A DNA stretch of 64,000 bases from Acheta domesticus. Taxonomy: Eukaryota; Arthropoda; Insecta; Orthoptera; Gryllidae. The notes beneath the pieces are model-generated. The model made no database searches. It had not been told where the DNA came from and saw nothing but the letters and a program-made list of their open reading frames with translations. A program made the position numbers and the translations under genes. The first letter of the stretch is position 1. Each line of letters opens with the position of its first letter. This document shows, piece after piece, positions 48,291-60,290 of this stretch. The stretch is from the NCBI GenBank assembly GCA_031308135.1, contig JAHLJT010004567.1, forward strand, positions 36,716,389 to 36,780,388. Direction: 5' to 3'.

Positions 48291-48678
48291 CATGTAAAGT
48301 ACCTCCAAATTTTGAAGAATCTTTTTCAAAATCTTAAAGCTTCGACCCAAACCAAATCGACCAGGAAATATTCATTTTGGAAGAAATCGTACCTATGGTT
48401 TAGGGCGGTAGAAATGTTCACAGACGGACGGACGGACGTTTTCCTTTCAACTGGTTTTTCTGAATCAAAGACCCACAAAAGAGAGATTCTAGCTACATCA
48501 CGTGTTAGGGAATTTTTGTTTTCTTAATTTAGCAACTGGTTTTATCCACTTTTCGTTATCAGGACCCGGCAATGAATTTTTTTCTGCCGAAAATCCGCTG
48601 TTTTTTCGCGCAGCATTACATAAATTTCCCTATACTACGTACATTACTCCGCATATACGTGCGTATATGGGAAAGTAA
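48215..48678 (-). repeat. Right long terminal inverted repeat
   Basis: Inverted partner of 45306-45770. It ends GGGAAAGTAA at 48678. Confidence 0.85.
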
Positions 48679-51290
48679 AAAACATCCGTTTCATGATTCA
48701 AATTTCTGTCAAGGTTTCATCCAATTTCAAATTAGCAAAGAAAATATGTCGTAACACGGGAATTCTTCCATCTTCAGTTCCTCCGTACACCTATTTCCCA
48801 TTGATTCTTTTGCCTCTTTGTACTTCCCATTGCGAAATGTACTCTCATGAATTTCAACATACATTCCTTCACCATTTTCACTCTCCAGAATCATCAACCA
48901 CACTTCACTCAGAAGTCATCCAATCTGCATCATGTAGCATCAAATATTATTCATAATGTTTCATCAGAAGAATTTGAATTGTGCTTATTCACTGAAACTA
49001 AACCAACAATCATTTCATATAGAAAGAGAACAAACATACTCATTGATAGCTTTTCATTGCACGTTAAATCCTATTTGGAGAATGCCTTTATATATGAAGA
49101 AATAAACGAATAAAACTGAATATTCAATATCAGAAGAAAACATGACAAAGGTGTGAATAAAAAATAAACTCCCATGTTCATGCGTCATAAAATAAACACT
49201 CACCAAGGGCAATATTCATTTTCAGAAGACGTTTAAAGATCATTTGTGGTAATATTATTCATAAATTAATAATTATTTTTCACGTTATACTTCTACTAAT
49301 TGTCTCAGGGCAATGTTCCCACGTAGACAATTATCTACTCTCGGTTTCCTTGTTTCGTATTTTAATAATGATCAAGCCAGTTCGCATAGTTAAATTTTAT
49401 ATGCACTAAACGAGAATTTTGTTATTAAAATAAAGAAAGCACTTTCGGGATAACATTCTGAGCCGGAACTAAGTAATTTTTTGATTCTTGGTCAACCTAA
49501 AGCTATACGTTCCAAATTTGGAAGCACTGTTGTGCTATTTTTGGTCACGTGCGAATATAAACAAATTCGCTTTTATTTAATAGAAGATTTTCTACTGTAA
49601 GCAAACAATTATGCCGTTCCCCCAAGGGTACTATGTTTTTTGCGGGTTGCAATCATGAGGAAAGGATATCAAAAACATTTGAGTTAGTGGTAAGAACAAA
49701 TTAACGTCACTAAATACAGGATGAACACACCAGAATCTTTAATTTCAATTACAAATTGCAATTACGCATTACATATGTACGTGAATGTAGAATGTGAACG
49801 GTTTGGTCTATCTTTTGGAAAAGATACAATAACATAATAAACGGACATAACTTTCGACCCAACGAAACGATTACACAAAATGCTGTAAAAATATTTCAAT
49901 AAAAAAATTGACTCGCAAATTTTAGTATTCCAAAAATTTGAGAAGCACAATGGAATTACAAAGAAAAACAATGTACGTAATAAATTTCCTACTCGAAAAT
50001 TCACAACATATTCTAAGATTCGGAATTAATTTGAAAAGTTGGCCAAAACAAGAGAAAATGTTCCCGGAAGATGCACTTACCTTCGCTGTTAATACATTTC
50101 GATACAGGAGTTACAATATTCAGTAAGTCCACAATACACCAACTCACCTGTAAAGAACAAAACACGGAAAATATAACATCAGCAGCAAAGTATTACACAC
50201 TTATTGCATTCATAATACGTGTGAATACAATATCAAACCAGGAAAATCACTGACGTGTTGAATCATCAAAAATTACTGTAGCTATGTCGTCCCTTGCTTG
50301 TAAAGTCTTTTTCCAAATATTTAAGTTGTATCTAATTTTTAAAACACAAATACATAAGTCATGTTTGAAAAATTACAAGTGAATCTTTCCAAAGAATTGT
50401 TTATAAATAATTCAGTTAACTAAGAAAAATTAAATACATTTAACTCTCTGTCTAGAAAGCAGCAATTTCATTATGTTTTTCCATATAAAGTACAATGTAC
50501 TACAAAAAGGGAATGTTATTTATAAATACATATATCTTTTGAATTAACACGTATTATGTAATGTAAATTTACTCTTATTTCAGACGATTACGTCTGATTT
50601 CTACTGTAAATATGGTTGCAAACACACCCAAATATGCCTATTTTCTAAAGAAAAAAACTCCGAAAGCTGCAATTTTCAAAATGTTATGATTAAAAAGGAT
50701 ATAATTATATTTCATAATAATTATACAGTGAATATTTTTATATTTTAAAGTCATTTATGTTGGATAGATATTCATTCTTAATGCGACATTGTACAGAGAA
50801 AGTTCAGAGTGTGTATCTACGTGCCACACGATTAAATGGCCTAGGCCTGTGGAAGACTCTTTTCCTTTTAAAAGCAGCATCCCTTGAGTGGGTGGTGATA
50901 TTGTCGTCCCTTCAAGGGTCACTAAAAATCGCAATTAACAATTACAAAACACAATCCTGTATAAAAATTAGTTTTCTTAGTGATGTCATATTTTTTCCTA
51001 AAAATCTAGACAATACGAAAAATATCTATACCTTTACATCCTCCGTAACTCCGGAACCTTTCACTTTAGAAAGATTATGTTCCTGACCATTTCTGTTTGC
51101 AATTTAATGAAGATTATTTTTGTACATGACGCTTTTTGCGCTAAACCACATAGTTTTCGAAATATTTAAGAAAAACTGATAAAAACTGCTAATTTACTAA
51201 CCTCTCCCACCTTCCCCCACTGACCCGATACTAAAAATGGTGTAACTTTTTACCAAACAATATGTGGAGTATATTGAACAATCAGGAGTT
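48679..51290. other. AT-rich stretch, no gene recognised
   Basis: About 2.6 kb of AT-rich DNA. The frame at 50757-51086 has no motif. The segment at about 50930-51270 (CCGTAACTCCGGAACC, TTTTTGCGCTAAACCACATAG, CCCCCACTGACCCGATAC) has the texture of a dispersed repeat that I have a sense of having seen, but I cannot name it. Confidence 0.4.
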
Positions 51291-51375
51291 GGAGGGAAAA
51301 TTTTACTTTGGATGTGAGGTTTTGGCCTAATTGCACCGTACTAAACAGGGACTTCCTGGTGTGACAAGTACGACG

Positions 51376-51720
51376 TGGCGTTCGGGAGAAACGTTCTGAT
51401 CTCGTGGACAGTGCAATAATCCTGCCCGACAATACAAAACCACATAAAGCAGTGTGTAGGGCAGAGCTACTTCGACGTTGGGGATAGAAAGAATTGGAGC
51501 ACCCACCGTACTTTCCCGACATTCGCCCTGTGACTTCGATCTCATTCGCAAGATTAAGGAACCACTACGTGGTAGGCGATTTGCAATACGAGAGGACATT
51601 GCTAATGCTGTGAGCCAACAGGTGACCCGATTAACACATGAGACGGATGGTATTCAGCGCCTCCCAGATCGTTGGCAGCGTGTGGTGACAATAGCAGGGG
51701 ACTACTTTGAGACTCTTTAG
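51376..51720 (+). pseudogene. Mariner transposase C-terminal half
   Basis: One frame gives VREKRSDLVDSAIILPDNTKP and then a stop. A shifted frame gives PTVLSRHSPCDFDLIRKIKE, then PLRGRRFAIREDIANAV, GIQRLPDRWQRVV and AGDYFETL-stop at 51718-51720. I recognise the order 'DLVDSAIILHDNARPH ... SPDLSPCDFDLIPKIKEPLRGRRF ... DGIQRLPHRWQRVV' as the catalytic and C-terminal part of a mariner family common in arthropods. The second catalytic Asp survives in ILPDN and the third in YFPDI. The N-terminal DNA-binding half is absent. Confidence 0.8.
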
Positions 51721-51956
51721 ACCCAGATTTATCATGTCAATTTTATGTGTACTGTATTGTCATTCTTCTGTACCGTGAAGGCCGTAGCACCCGTAAATAA
51801 ACCGTAATAAATTAGTATATTAGAACATTTCAGTGCTAATCATTGTTCACAAATATAGTTAACACCTTGCCCTTTCGTCTGCATATGTCACATTTTCCAA
51901 CTGGATTGGTATCTCCAAGAAAAAAATAGTTGCCATGACTTTTGCTCCAACCCTCA
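51376..51956 (+). mobile_element. 5'-truncated mariner with its right end
   Basis: The 3' part of the element ends GCCATGACTTTTGCTCCAACCCTCA at 51956 (landmark), followed by TA. Inverted, it begins TGAGGGTTGGAGCAAAAGTC, a mariner-type terminus; the first six bases match the right end of the mariner at 46226-47133. No left terminus was found, so the copy is truncated. The left limit given is that of the coding remains. Confidence 0.65.
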
Positions 51957-52485
51957 TATGAAGATGATACTGACTGAGAGAAGTCGCTTCGTAAGACGAG
52001 AAAAATCTTATACTACTCCTGTGTTCTTCATACTAAGTAAAACGTCCAAGACTAGATAATAAATTTTTAATGTACCGAAAGTACCCTAACTAACTGTCTC
52101 TAACGAACTGTAATACTGGTTTTAATTATATGTACTGTGTATATTATCATAACACGTAGTGACATTTCCAACCACTGATGCAGTGTAAACTGTAATGTCA
52201 ATCTATTCATTGAACAAAAATGTAAAAGTGTAAAGCGTGTACCACGCTATGAAACACCCTTATTGTAAACTTACAGAATAGTTGCTAATAACATCGCAGT
52301 TGATGCGACTATAGATAAAATAAAATAAAAAAATACCCTTCCATTCTGTAGGAGGCAAACAGATGTGAATGTGGTTGCAAAACTACGAACATTTTTGTAG
52401 TAAGCAAACATCCCAAATTTTCGACATTTCAGCACGTACAGTTTAGGGCTAAACGCTTGCATAAACGTCCCAGCCCTAGTGGTCG
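51957..52485. other. AT-rich spacer, nothing recognised
   Basis: No supported feature. Confidence 0.45.
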
Positions 52486-52645
52486 CATTGGATGTCCGTG
52501 CGGAGCGCCGGCGGGGGATCAAAGTGCGCGGCGCGAGGCCTTGGGCGACGCCCTCCCAGCCAAGCCTTCTGGTGGTCGCGACCCCGCCCCGCCCGCCCCG
52601 CGCGCCGCGCCACGCACTCGCCGCGCTCACGATGAGCTGACTAAT
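52486..52645. other. Small CpG island
   Basis: CpG-rich block containing CGCCCCGCCCGCCCCGCGCG near 52585. Confidence 0.5.
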
Positions 52646-53365
52646 TATTATCCGGGGGCTATTGCGACGTAACCCCCAAGCGAAAGTTCACCCGGCAAAC
52701 AATGCCTATCTTCATCGCCTGGAATACATTTCGTTTTTCCACACTCAACTTATTTCATTCATTATAAGACTGCATTGGGCTAAGCAAAATGTTTAACTCA
52801 TTAAACATCTAAAATCAATTACAATTTTCAAACATGTCGTGCGTACTTTATTAAAATAGGCGAAAAAATACAAATAATAGTAATGTCTAATGTCAAGTAG
52901 TGATGCTTTTATTCACTAGATCACAATTTACGGAATCAAAAGTTTGCTTCACCCATAATTCATTCAAATCGCTTCCAATTATTTCCACGAATTCAGAACA
53001 AGATCTGTCGACAGGACTCCTAAGATTTAATAAAACAGAATTTAATATTACCCGTACATTACTATTGTCTGATAAAAGAAATTCACACAGAACCGCACGG
53101 CATATTACTGGTAAGAGACAATTCATGAGTATTTCCCTGGACAATCCCTAACCACTCGCACCTAATATATTCCTATTTCCATCCCAACTCTTTAAATTTC
53201 CACATCATCTGTTAACAATTATTTGCTCCAGGAATAAGCGTCAGTTGAGCACACTACGGATTTATTAAATCGCTACAAACTCACGCGAAAGAAGAAAAAT
53301 TAAAACAGCAAAGAACAAAAGCAATGGGAAGCGGAATGCGGACGAACGGGTGGCCCCTCCACGAA
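52646..53365. other. AT-rich spacer, nothing recognised
   Basis: The two opposed frames at 52893-53151 mirror each other and show no motif. Confidence 0.45.
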
Positions 53366-53545
53366 ATTCGCGTCTTATCGTAGCGGGGCGGGCGCCGCCC
53401 GGGCCGGCAGGAGGTCGGAGGTTGTCTCTGGGCCGCGGGCGCAGCGGACGCGACCGCGCGCCCGAAAACGGCCGACGCAGGCCCGCCGCGCGTGGGCGAC
53501 GCGCTCCGATCTGGCTGGGCCCGGCCGCTCGCATTTCGGGTCACA
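53366..53545. other. Small CpG island
   Basis: CpG-dense block (GGGGCGGGCGCCGCCCGGGC near 53384) with sharp borders. Confidence 0.55.
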
Positions 53546-56137
53546 TTTGATTATCGAAGAATAAGTCACCAAATTTTAAAGGAAAAAATGGACCTACGAT
53601 ATAACGTTTTTTATCACAGCAACGGCAGGCACAGCGTTGGTGTAACAGGTTGGATGTTCAAATTTGATTAAATATCAGTACTAGAAAAAAAAACAACTGA
53701 AACTAGTAGGAATACCCGGCATACCGAAACACTTTCCCCCTTCTTAATGTTATTAGGCAACAATTACCCAGGCTAAAAAATCATGACTCTATTTAATGAC
53801 CTAAAATTGAATGAACATCCAAGCTCCAACCATATGTTAGAAAAATGGCTTGGAAAGTTCGGGCTTACCTTAAAATATTGAGCAGCAAGGATATACTACG
53901 TCGAAAATCAGGTATGTGTGGGATGCGGCTATAGAAAAGTGAGAAACGTTCTACGTATTCTCTAGTATACGGAAAATAGAAAACCTCAAAAATATTGTTT
54001 CATGTTGTACTTTATTAAGTCTCCCCAAGATAATAATATCGAAGCATACAAGCATACAAATTCTGGAGCAATACAATCACTAATCACTGTAAACATAGAG
54101 TTGAATATGTTTCTGGAAATTTTATTAATTTTGTTAATTTTATTAATGTTTTGTATTTCGAAATATCTGGACATGTATGGAGTGGACTATTGTAGGAAAT
54201 GCAGCTCTCTACATTAATTTAAAAACGTAATGCTTTACATAAGTACAATTATAATCACTGACACGTTTTTGTGAAGATACATGTGAGTCAAACGAATGCA
54301 TGACACAGCGTTTTTACGATCCCAATTTCGAGATTGTATTGTTGAGGCGATTCCAATGAAAGTATTAAAATAATTTGTAATAATCTTGTCGTGTGTCGAG
54401 AGAAGATACAACAACAATGGAATGCAGTGTATCTTTTTTCGCCTTCCAAATTTGTTTTGTGACTTCAATATATATTCCACAAATACTTAAAGAAAATTAA
54501 ATTCAAATTCAATATACCAAGAAAATCGAAGAAAACGATCTGTTCCTTGGATATGTTCGCTTGTTAAATACAATGGAACTTTCGGCGATTCGTATTCTCA
54601 ATATTCTATGTTGTTGTATTCAACTTACAAAACAACAGGAAATGAAACGACAACATGAAACAGTTCACGCATCACAAGGCAATCTCGCGAGGCCACAACT
54701 TCAAAATTAAACGAGACTTAAATTCAAACATAATCGCAGCCACGCCCGTTGTAAACGCATTTGAAAAACACGACGGTAAACGATCATAATAAGCGTTTTC
54801 CTACGTTAATGTACCATTTAATTTACATATGAAAGCAACTTCAACACCTATGTAAAGAGTCCTGGTTCCTGTTGACCACAGCTGCCCACACGAGTCCTAA
54901 AATTTCTTCCTCAATAGCTTTGTGTATGGTTCCATTAAAACAGCAAGAGTACTAACAATTCCAAGAAATTCGGAACAATCTTCATCAAGATGCATATTTC
55001 TGCTTTGCAGAAACGGAAGTTACCACAGCCGACCAAAACGTTTTCTAAAATTTGACATTCCTTAATTTCAATACCAAGTTCCCAAGGTCTCTCGTACACG
55101 GGTTTACATTCTATTCGTGAAAAAATATTAATAAACGGAAGAATCGACTTAGGCGAACCGGTGGCTCCTTTGGCGTGCTTAAGCGAATTTGCGTTACCGA
55201 AACTGTATTACAGCCACATTGCCAAAAATAGTGTTAATAAACGCGGAATGTACTGCATTCAGAGATATTTTGACAAGAGTTTACGTTTGCGATTCGTTAC
55301 GTTACGAGATACTTTTGAGTGGTGGACAGGTGGGTGATATCAGAAGGTAACAAGTTTTTAACTAACTTCATTTTAATAATCCTTGATAGCAGTATTTCAA
55401 ATGGGAATATATATTGCTTGTAATAACTATGTGAGATATGACAACGAATTGGTAGATAAAAATGTCTGGAATATTTTCCTTGTATAACCAATTATGGAAT
55501 TAAATGTAATCATAAGAACCCGGATTAATAAACAGTAAAACGTCTCTAACATAAAATTTATCATTAAAAATCTTTCAAATATGCAGTTTGAAATTTTCCC
55601 AAAATGAAATACATTTTACTAAAATACATGCAAACTGATAACATGTTGAAATGATATGTAGTATTATGTTTGGGTTACGAATATGACACACGAACAAAAA
55701 AATGTCAGTAGAAAAACTTAAGTTTTGAAAACAACTTTTTGTGAACATGTGTTTTATTATACCTACTCAAAAATTAAATCAATTAATTTAATTGACTGTT
55801 CATTAAATTATGTCATTTGTTCGTGTCATAACAATTTATGAACCGAAATGCCTGAGGCGAATATAATCATAATTGAGTATGGTATGATGAAGAGGAAGCC
55901 GTATGGGAAATTTTCTCTTAGTCTTAGTAAATAAAATCAATTATTAATTAAATTAAATTATGACATTTAAATTAAATTATGACATTAAATTAATTAATTA
56001 CATTATGACATGTTCAAACACCTACTTGTCAGACTGCTCGGAAAGTTGGAATTTTCAAACATGCAAGTTTCACATAAGTCCACTACTTTACTGGAAAATA
56101 GGCTACTTCTTCCTTCTTGAACAGTACGATCGACATA
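53546..56137. other. AT-rich stretch, no gene recognised
   Basis: Contains short reiterated words AAATTAAATTATGACATTTA at about 55948-56010 (two to three copies, ~21-bp period). The minus strand at about 54880-55250 has a slightly protein-like look but stops often and could not be assigned. Confidence 0.4.
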
Positions 56138-57064
56138 GTCTGTCGGAGTTTAGGTGGGACTAGTTCAATAAAACAAGAAAAACACCACTTGTGTTTTGAT
56201 TTTCTGATTTTTATTAAAAATACTAATTTGACACAACGCACTGCTAACAACGATTTACAAATGGTTACAAGTATTTACTGTAATCATTCTTTGGAATTGC
56301 ATGTAAGACCGCGGTCGAACTTTCAAGAAAGACCTTTGTGGTATTGTGATGCCTTCCTTTCATTAGTATTTTCAAATTTGGAAGCAGCCAATAGAAGCCG
56401 AGCGCACGAACTGGCGAATAAGCAAGATTTTCGAAAACAAAGATGCATTTCTTAGCCAAAAATCGCGGGCTTTCTTAGACTTGTAGGCCGGAGCATTGCC
56501 ACGCAGAAGCGACCAAGAGCCTTGTTTTCAATATTCAGTCCGCACTCTACTAATGTTGACCAAAATCAGTTTAAGATTTTCAAATAATATTCTGAATTTA
56601 CTGTTTAACCACCCGAGACAAACTCACTACGAATAGTTCCCTTGGAATCGAAAAACACTGTCAGCAATGACTTCACACTTTCATGCGAACTTTCGTCGGG
56701 TTCTTTTCTTTTCCGGGCTCAACCTTTCCATACTTTATTAGTGGTTCATATTGGAAGCACCATGTCTCATCACCTGTCACAGTTTCTTATAAAATTTTAG
56801 TACCTTTCAGCAGTTTCAGTCATGGCATTGACTGAACTCTAAAACAGAACTCGATATTGGCTCGCTGCTCCACCGCCATTTCCCGACAAGCCTCAACATA
56901 GTATTGTTCCTTTCGCGTTGTGGTGCACGACTTATTGCAAATGACGCAGCGAAATTATGAGCGGCAATAGTATCATTTCAAGCTTTATAACGATATCATT
57001 CGCAAACAGATAGGGCAGCAGTATAAGTTTTAAAAAAATTAGTCACACCAGAACTCGGGCAGAC
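56138..57064 (-). mobile_element. Internally deleted mariner (second family)
   Basis: Inverted ends: GTCTGTCGGAGTTTAGGTGG at 56138 and, inverted from 57064, GTCTGCCCGAGTTCTGGTGT, followed by GACTARTT. About 32 bp match with a few changes. The left end has the expected flanking TA; the right has TG, probably a mutated TA. At 927 bp it is an internally deleted copy. Its ends differ from those of the mariner at 46226-47133, so it is a separate family. Confidence 0.8.
56265..56879 (-). pseudogene. Mariner transposase, internally deleted
   Basis: The ATG at 56879 opens MAVEQRANIEFCFRVQ, the typical extreme N-terminus of one mariner group. The reading then passes almost directly into ETVTGDETWCFQYEPLIKYG, the block carrying the first catalytic Asp. 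After frameshifts come VFFDSKGTIRSEFV, NSEYYLKIL, LLRGNAPAYKSKKAR (where HHDNAP is usual, so the second catalytic Asp is replaced by Gly), and in the final frame MAKKCIFVFEN, LPNLKILMKGRHHNTTK and AIPKNDYSK-stop at 56265. About 110-130 codons between the N-terminus and the VTGDE block are missing. Confidence 0.85.
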
Positions 57065-57350
57065 TGTGTATTTATTGATCTTTTACTTCAAATACCTGAA
57101 TAGCATGGTCAAATTTACACCCGCTAAAAGCTTTTGAAACAAAAAACAAACATGGAGAACCATTCTCATAGCAAAATAAAATGTTGCAGGAAAGCTCTAA
57201 ATGAGCACAATCACCATAAAGACAATCATATTGATCATCATCCAAGTAACAATTCGCACACCAATAAGCATTTGCATACAAATCCGTGGTATAGATTTTT
57301 AGTGAACCCTTCATCATTCACAAGTCTTCCACAAGAAAGTGCTCATCATC
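57065..57350. other. AT-rich spacer, nothing recognised
   Basis: No supported feature. Confidence 0.45.
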
Positions 57351-57670
57351 GAACAGCATCGGGCCGCGGGGGCGCCGAGGCCGCAGCGGCCGGCGGCGGA
57401 GCGCCCGTGTGGGAGTGTGGGAGCGGCGGCGGCCACGGAGGCCGGAGGTCGCGGCCGGCGGCGGCCTGGCCCTGCCGGGACGGCGTTCCCGCGGTTGGTC
57501 ACGCTCCGCAAATACAGCGCGCGCGCAGGGCTGCGACCCGCGGGTCGCCGGCCCGAGGGCCCCGGTCGGGCCCAGCGCTGCAAAGCGCGCCTCCAGGGCC
57601 CTGCCGCCACGCCGCGCCGCGGGGACCCCGAATGCCGACATGCGGCCCGTGAGACCCGCCATCGGCTGAC
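57351..57670. other. CpG island
   Basis: CpG-dense block with GCCGAGGCCGCAGCGGCCGG near 57372. All frames are open and compositional. Confidence 0.6.
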
Positions 57671-58452
57671 CTCGGACGGATTAAACGCACAGCCACTCCG
57701 ACGAATTTCAGGGGACAACAGAACCGAACGAATTACCCTAATAACACTATGCAACATGATTTTTGATCATCTAATTTTCTGTTTTCCACATCCATCTTTT
57801 TGCGCTGATTTCAGATCTACTTTTAGTTTTTTTCTATCACCCACAGATTTTTTGAAAATCGACTGAGCTCATGTTCCACTAAAAAGTACACTTTCGGAAG
57901 GAGAATTTTATTGAGAGGAAAATAAATTTTATTTTGGTAAGTAGAGGCTGTTGGCCACACTTGGGGATTGTGCCCATCTGGCTGTTACGTAAGAAAGTGC
58001 GTGATTGTTTACATGCAATTGTACTGTGAAGTGCTGTAATATTTTGTTCCGGTAATTTCTTACGAAATGAGTTTACGCGTGTATTTATTTAGTCAAAAAA
58101 CAGTAAAAGCTTCGCGAGTCTAGATTTGAAAAACTAGTCATTTTCGTTCCCGAGTTTTCGAAAACTTATTTGCAATAGTAAACGAACTGCAGATTTGAAT
58201 CTTCTGCATTGCTAACAAAACAGTAACTCACCCTCAGCTCTACACCTACCACTACAAGCAAAAGGAGAGATCAACGAAACTACATTTATGTCCACAAGCA
58301 AAACGAGGAACCATCTCAGAATTTGCTCAATGGATCAGGGAAAGTGGACAAAAATCTGATCGAGACGGGGGTCAGTTCGAGATGGGAGCGTGTTTGAAAA
58401 AACCAAATGTGTTCTTCTATTTTGTAGCAACTACGTAATTGTTAAGTAAAGA
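57671..58452. other. AT-rich spacer, nothing recognised
   Basis: It may include the non-coding 5' part of the relic that follows, but no motif supports this. Confidence 0.4.
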
Positions 58453-59230
58453 CACGACATTAACAGTTTCGTAAAGAATGTCTATTACGCATATTTCGAG
58501 ATAAGGCTAGGCGATCTACACAAAAGTTGGGCACCACACAAGGTATGCCGTACATGTGTTGAGAGTCTGAGACTATCAAAAAATGGTATGAAAAATCAAT
58601 GCCTTTTGCAATTCCAATGGTTTGGAGGGAGCTACAAAATTGTGTACATAAGTTATTTTTGAACTGTTAATGTCCAAAATCATAACGCAAAAAGGAATTT
58701 AAAGAATATCCAAACATTCCTTCCGCCTTATGAGCAGTTCCGCATAGCGAATCTCCCCATGTTCTAATTCGACCTATCAGTCTTGAGTATATATCACAGG
58801 TTACTGTTGTGAGAAGAACTCAGCAAATGAAACCAATGATGCTAATGATTACAGGTCGGAAGAAAATTCTGCACCAAAATTGTTCAGTCAAAATGAACTT
58901 AATGATTTAACTCGTGATTTGAATCTAACAAAAGATACCGCTGATTTGCTAGGGTCAAGACTAAAAACAAAAAATCTTCTACTACATGTAGTAACGTTCT
59001 CGTGGCACAGAAAAAGAGAAAAAGAATAATTAATAAAATTCTTTAAATAGGAAGGTAGAATGATTTTTTTGCTATGATACTGAGCGTTTAATTAACTGCT
59101 TTAATGCGACTTATGATGGAAGTCAGTGGATGAAGTTAATAGGCTCGTCAACGCGTAGCTTCAAAGGTTACTTTTACATAATGGAAATTTGTTTGCCAGT
59201 TTACATTAACACAGATGTGTATGAGATAAC
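58453..59230 (+). pseudogene. Relic of a multi-copy uncharacterised arthropod protein
   Basis: In order on the + strand, over shifting frames: VYYAYFEIRLGD then LHKSWAPHKVCRTCVESLR, MPFAIPMVWREL, KKEFKEYPNIPSAL, APKLFSQNELNDL then TRDLNLTKDTADLLGSRLK, a VTFSWHRKREKE block, and after a short gap NATYDGSQWMKLIGSSTRSFKG. I recall this exact order (LGDxDKSWAPHKVC.xCVE ... IPMVWRE ... YPNIPSA ... ELNDLVRDLNL.KE.AELLGSRLKEKNLL ... FSWYRHREKE ... W.LFIDSS..S.K) from a large family of unnamed arthropod proteins that look transposon-borne. The Cys-x-x-Cys in KVCRTCVE suggests zinc binding. Stops and frameshifts make this copy dead. Function is unknown. Confidence 0.65.
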
Positions 59231-59645
59231 ATTAGGTAGTGAAATACTCTAAGATAACCGAAGTTTTAAATAATCGAGATTGGGGATATCGAAATTATAC
59301 TGTAAAAGCGCATAAGATGTTATTGAATCCCTTCACTATTCTACTTATATCGACATCGCTGACAATACAATAATTAGAACACGAACGCATGTGAGAAATT
59401 TGCAGGACGGCAGTCAAAGAATCTAATGAAGTCATGCAGGAAAATCGACAAAAAAGAGGAACAAAAAATAATAAATCAATACAACATAAGAAAATGACGA
59501 AGAAACTCGTAAAGTAGTAATATGGTCGACTACAAGGACCGTGCTTTCCAGAAGAATTAGGAAAGGGGGATGCCGACAGATGAGAACACAGGAGACGAAT
59601 GAAGGAAGGCAAGAAGAGGTACGAGAGACCAATGGAAGAGACTTG
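59231..59645. other. AT-rich spacer, nothing recognised
   Basis: No supported feature. Confidence 0.45.
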
Positions 59646-60290
59646 CGAGACGGATGGGAACGGGACACGAAAGGCGGCAGTGGGCTGGGGCTGGGGCGGA
59701 GTAAACGCGGTCGCGCCGCAGGGGAGGGGCGTGCAGGGGCGTGGGCGGGGCGCTGGTGAGTCGGGGGCGGCGCAGCGCCATCCGGTGGCGCGGTTCGCGG
59801 GCGCGCCCGCCCACGCACGGGTCATAAATCTCCGGGGCGGTGGCGGCGGCGGAGGAGGAGAGGGGCGGAGAGGAGGTGGAGAGGGAGAGGAGGAGGTGGA
59901 GAGGGAGAGGAGGAGGAGGAGGGGGCTGTGTCGTAAAAAAACATGGCCCGCGGCGGATACTCTGCCCTGCTGGAGCGGTCGCGGGCAGCCGGGGACCATC
60001 TGCCACCACACGGCACCGGCCAGCAAACCGATTCGTCGTCTTTTCTAATAACCGCGCCGCGTCTGACAGAGGCCCACAGCCGCTCCTCGCGCCGGATCAG
60101 ACCCCTTCGCGCCGGCGGCGCCGACCTCACCGCTACAGCTCCCCCAGGGGTGGCGCGTTCGAACGCCCTCAGAGCGCGCGTCGGTCTTTCCTCCCCCACC
60201 ATCATCCCTTCCACCACAGCATTCGCTCCATTCTCGCCCGGCACCAACACAACTGCACAGTTTGACGTCGCCTTCGAATAGCTTGTGCTG
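59646..60290. other. CpG island with purine tract
   Basis: GC/CpG-rich block. At 59850-59927 the + strand is nearly all purine, with a 20-bp direct repeat (AGGAGGTGGAGAGGGAGAGG at 59871 and 59891). A TCATAAATC word lies just upstream at 59821. Compositional frames only. Confidence 0.6.

Larger units (their letters stand above)
45306..48678. mobile_element. 3.4-kb element with ~465-bp terminal inverted repeats
   Basis: The sequence 45306-45770 reappears inverted at 48215-48678. Ends match as TTACTTTCCC / GGGAAAGTAA. Shared inner landmarks include GGAGTAATRTACGTAGT, GCGGATTTTCGGCAGAAAAA, TTCATTGCCGGG, CCAGTTGCTAAATTAAGAA, AAAACGTCCGTCC and GTACTTTACATGAAGCCC. If the element proper starts at CTTTCCC it is flanked by TA on both sides, as for Tc1/mariner-like elements, but TTA/TAA could equally belong to the repeats. 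The interior has no intact transposase. It holds ~450 bp of unassigned DNA, a nested mariner (46226-47133) and three diverged ~300-bp modules. The superfamily is not settled. Confidence 0.85.

Noticed and set aside
54880..55250. Minus-strand protein-like stretch (EEEILGLVWAAVVNRNQDSL and neighbours)
   Set aside because: Frequent stops in all frames and no family I can name; not strong enough to list.
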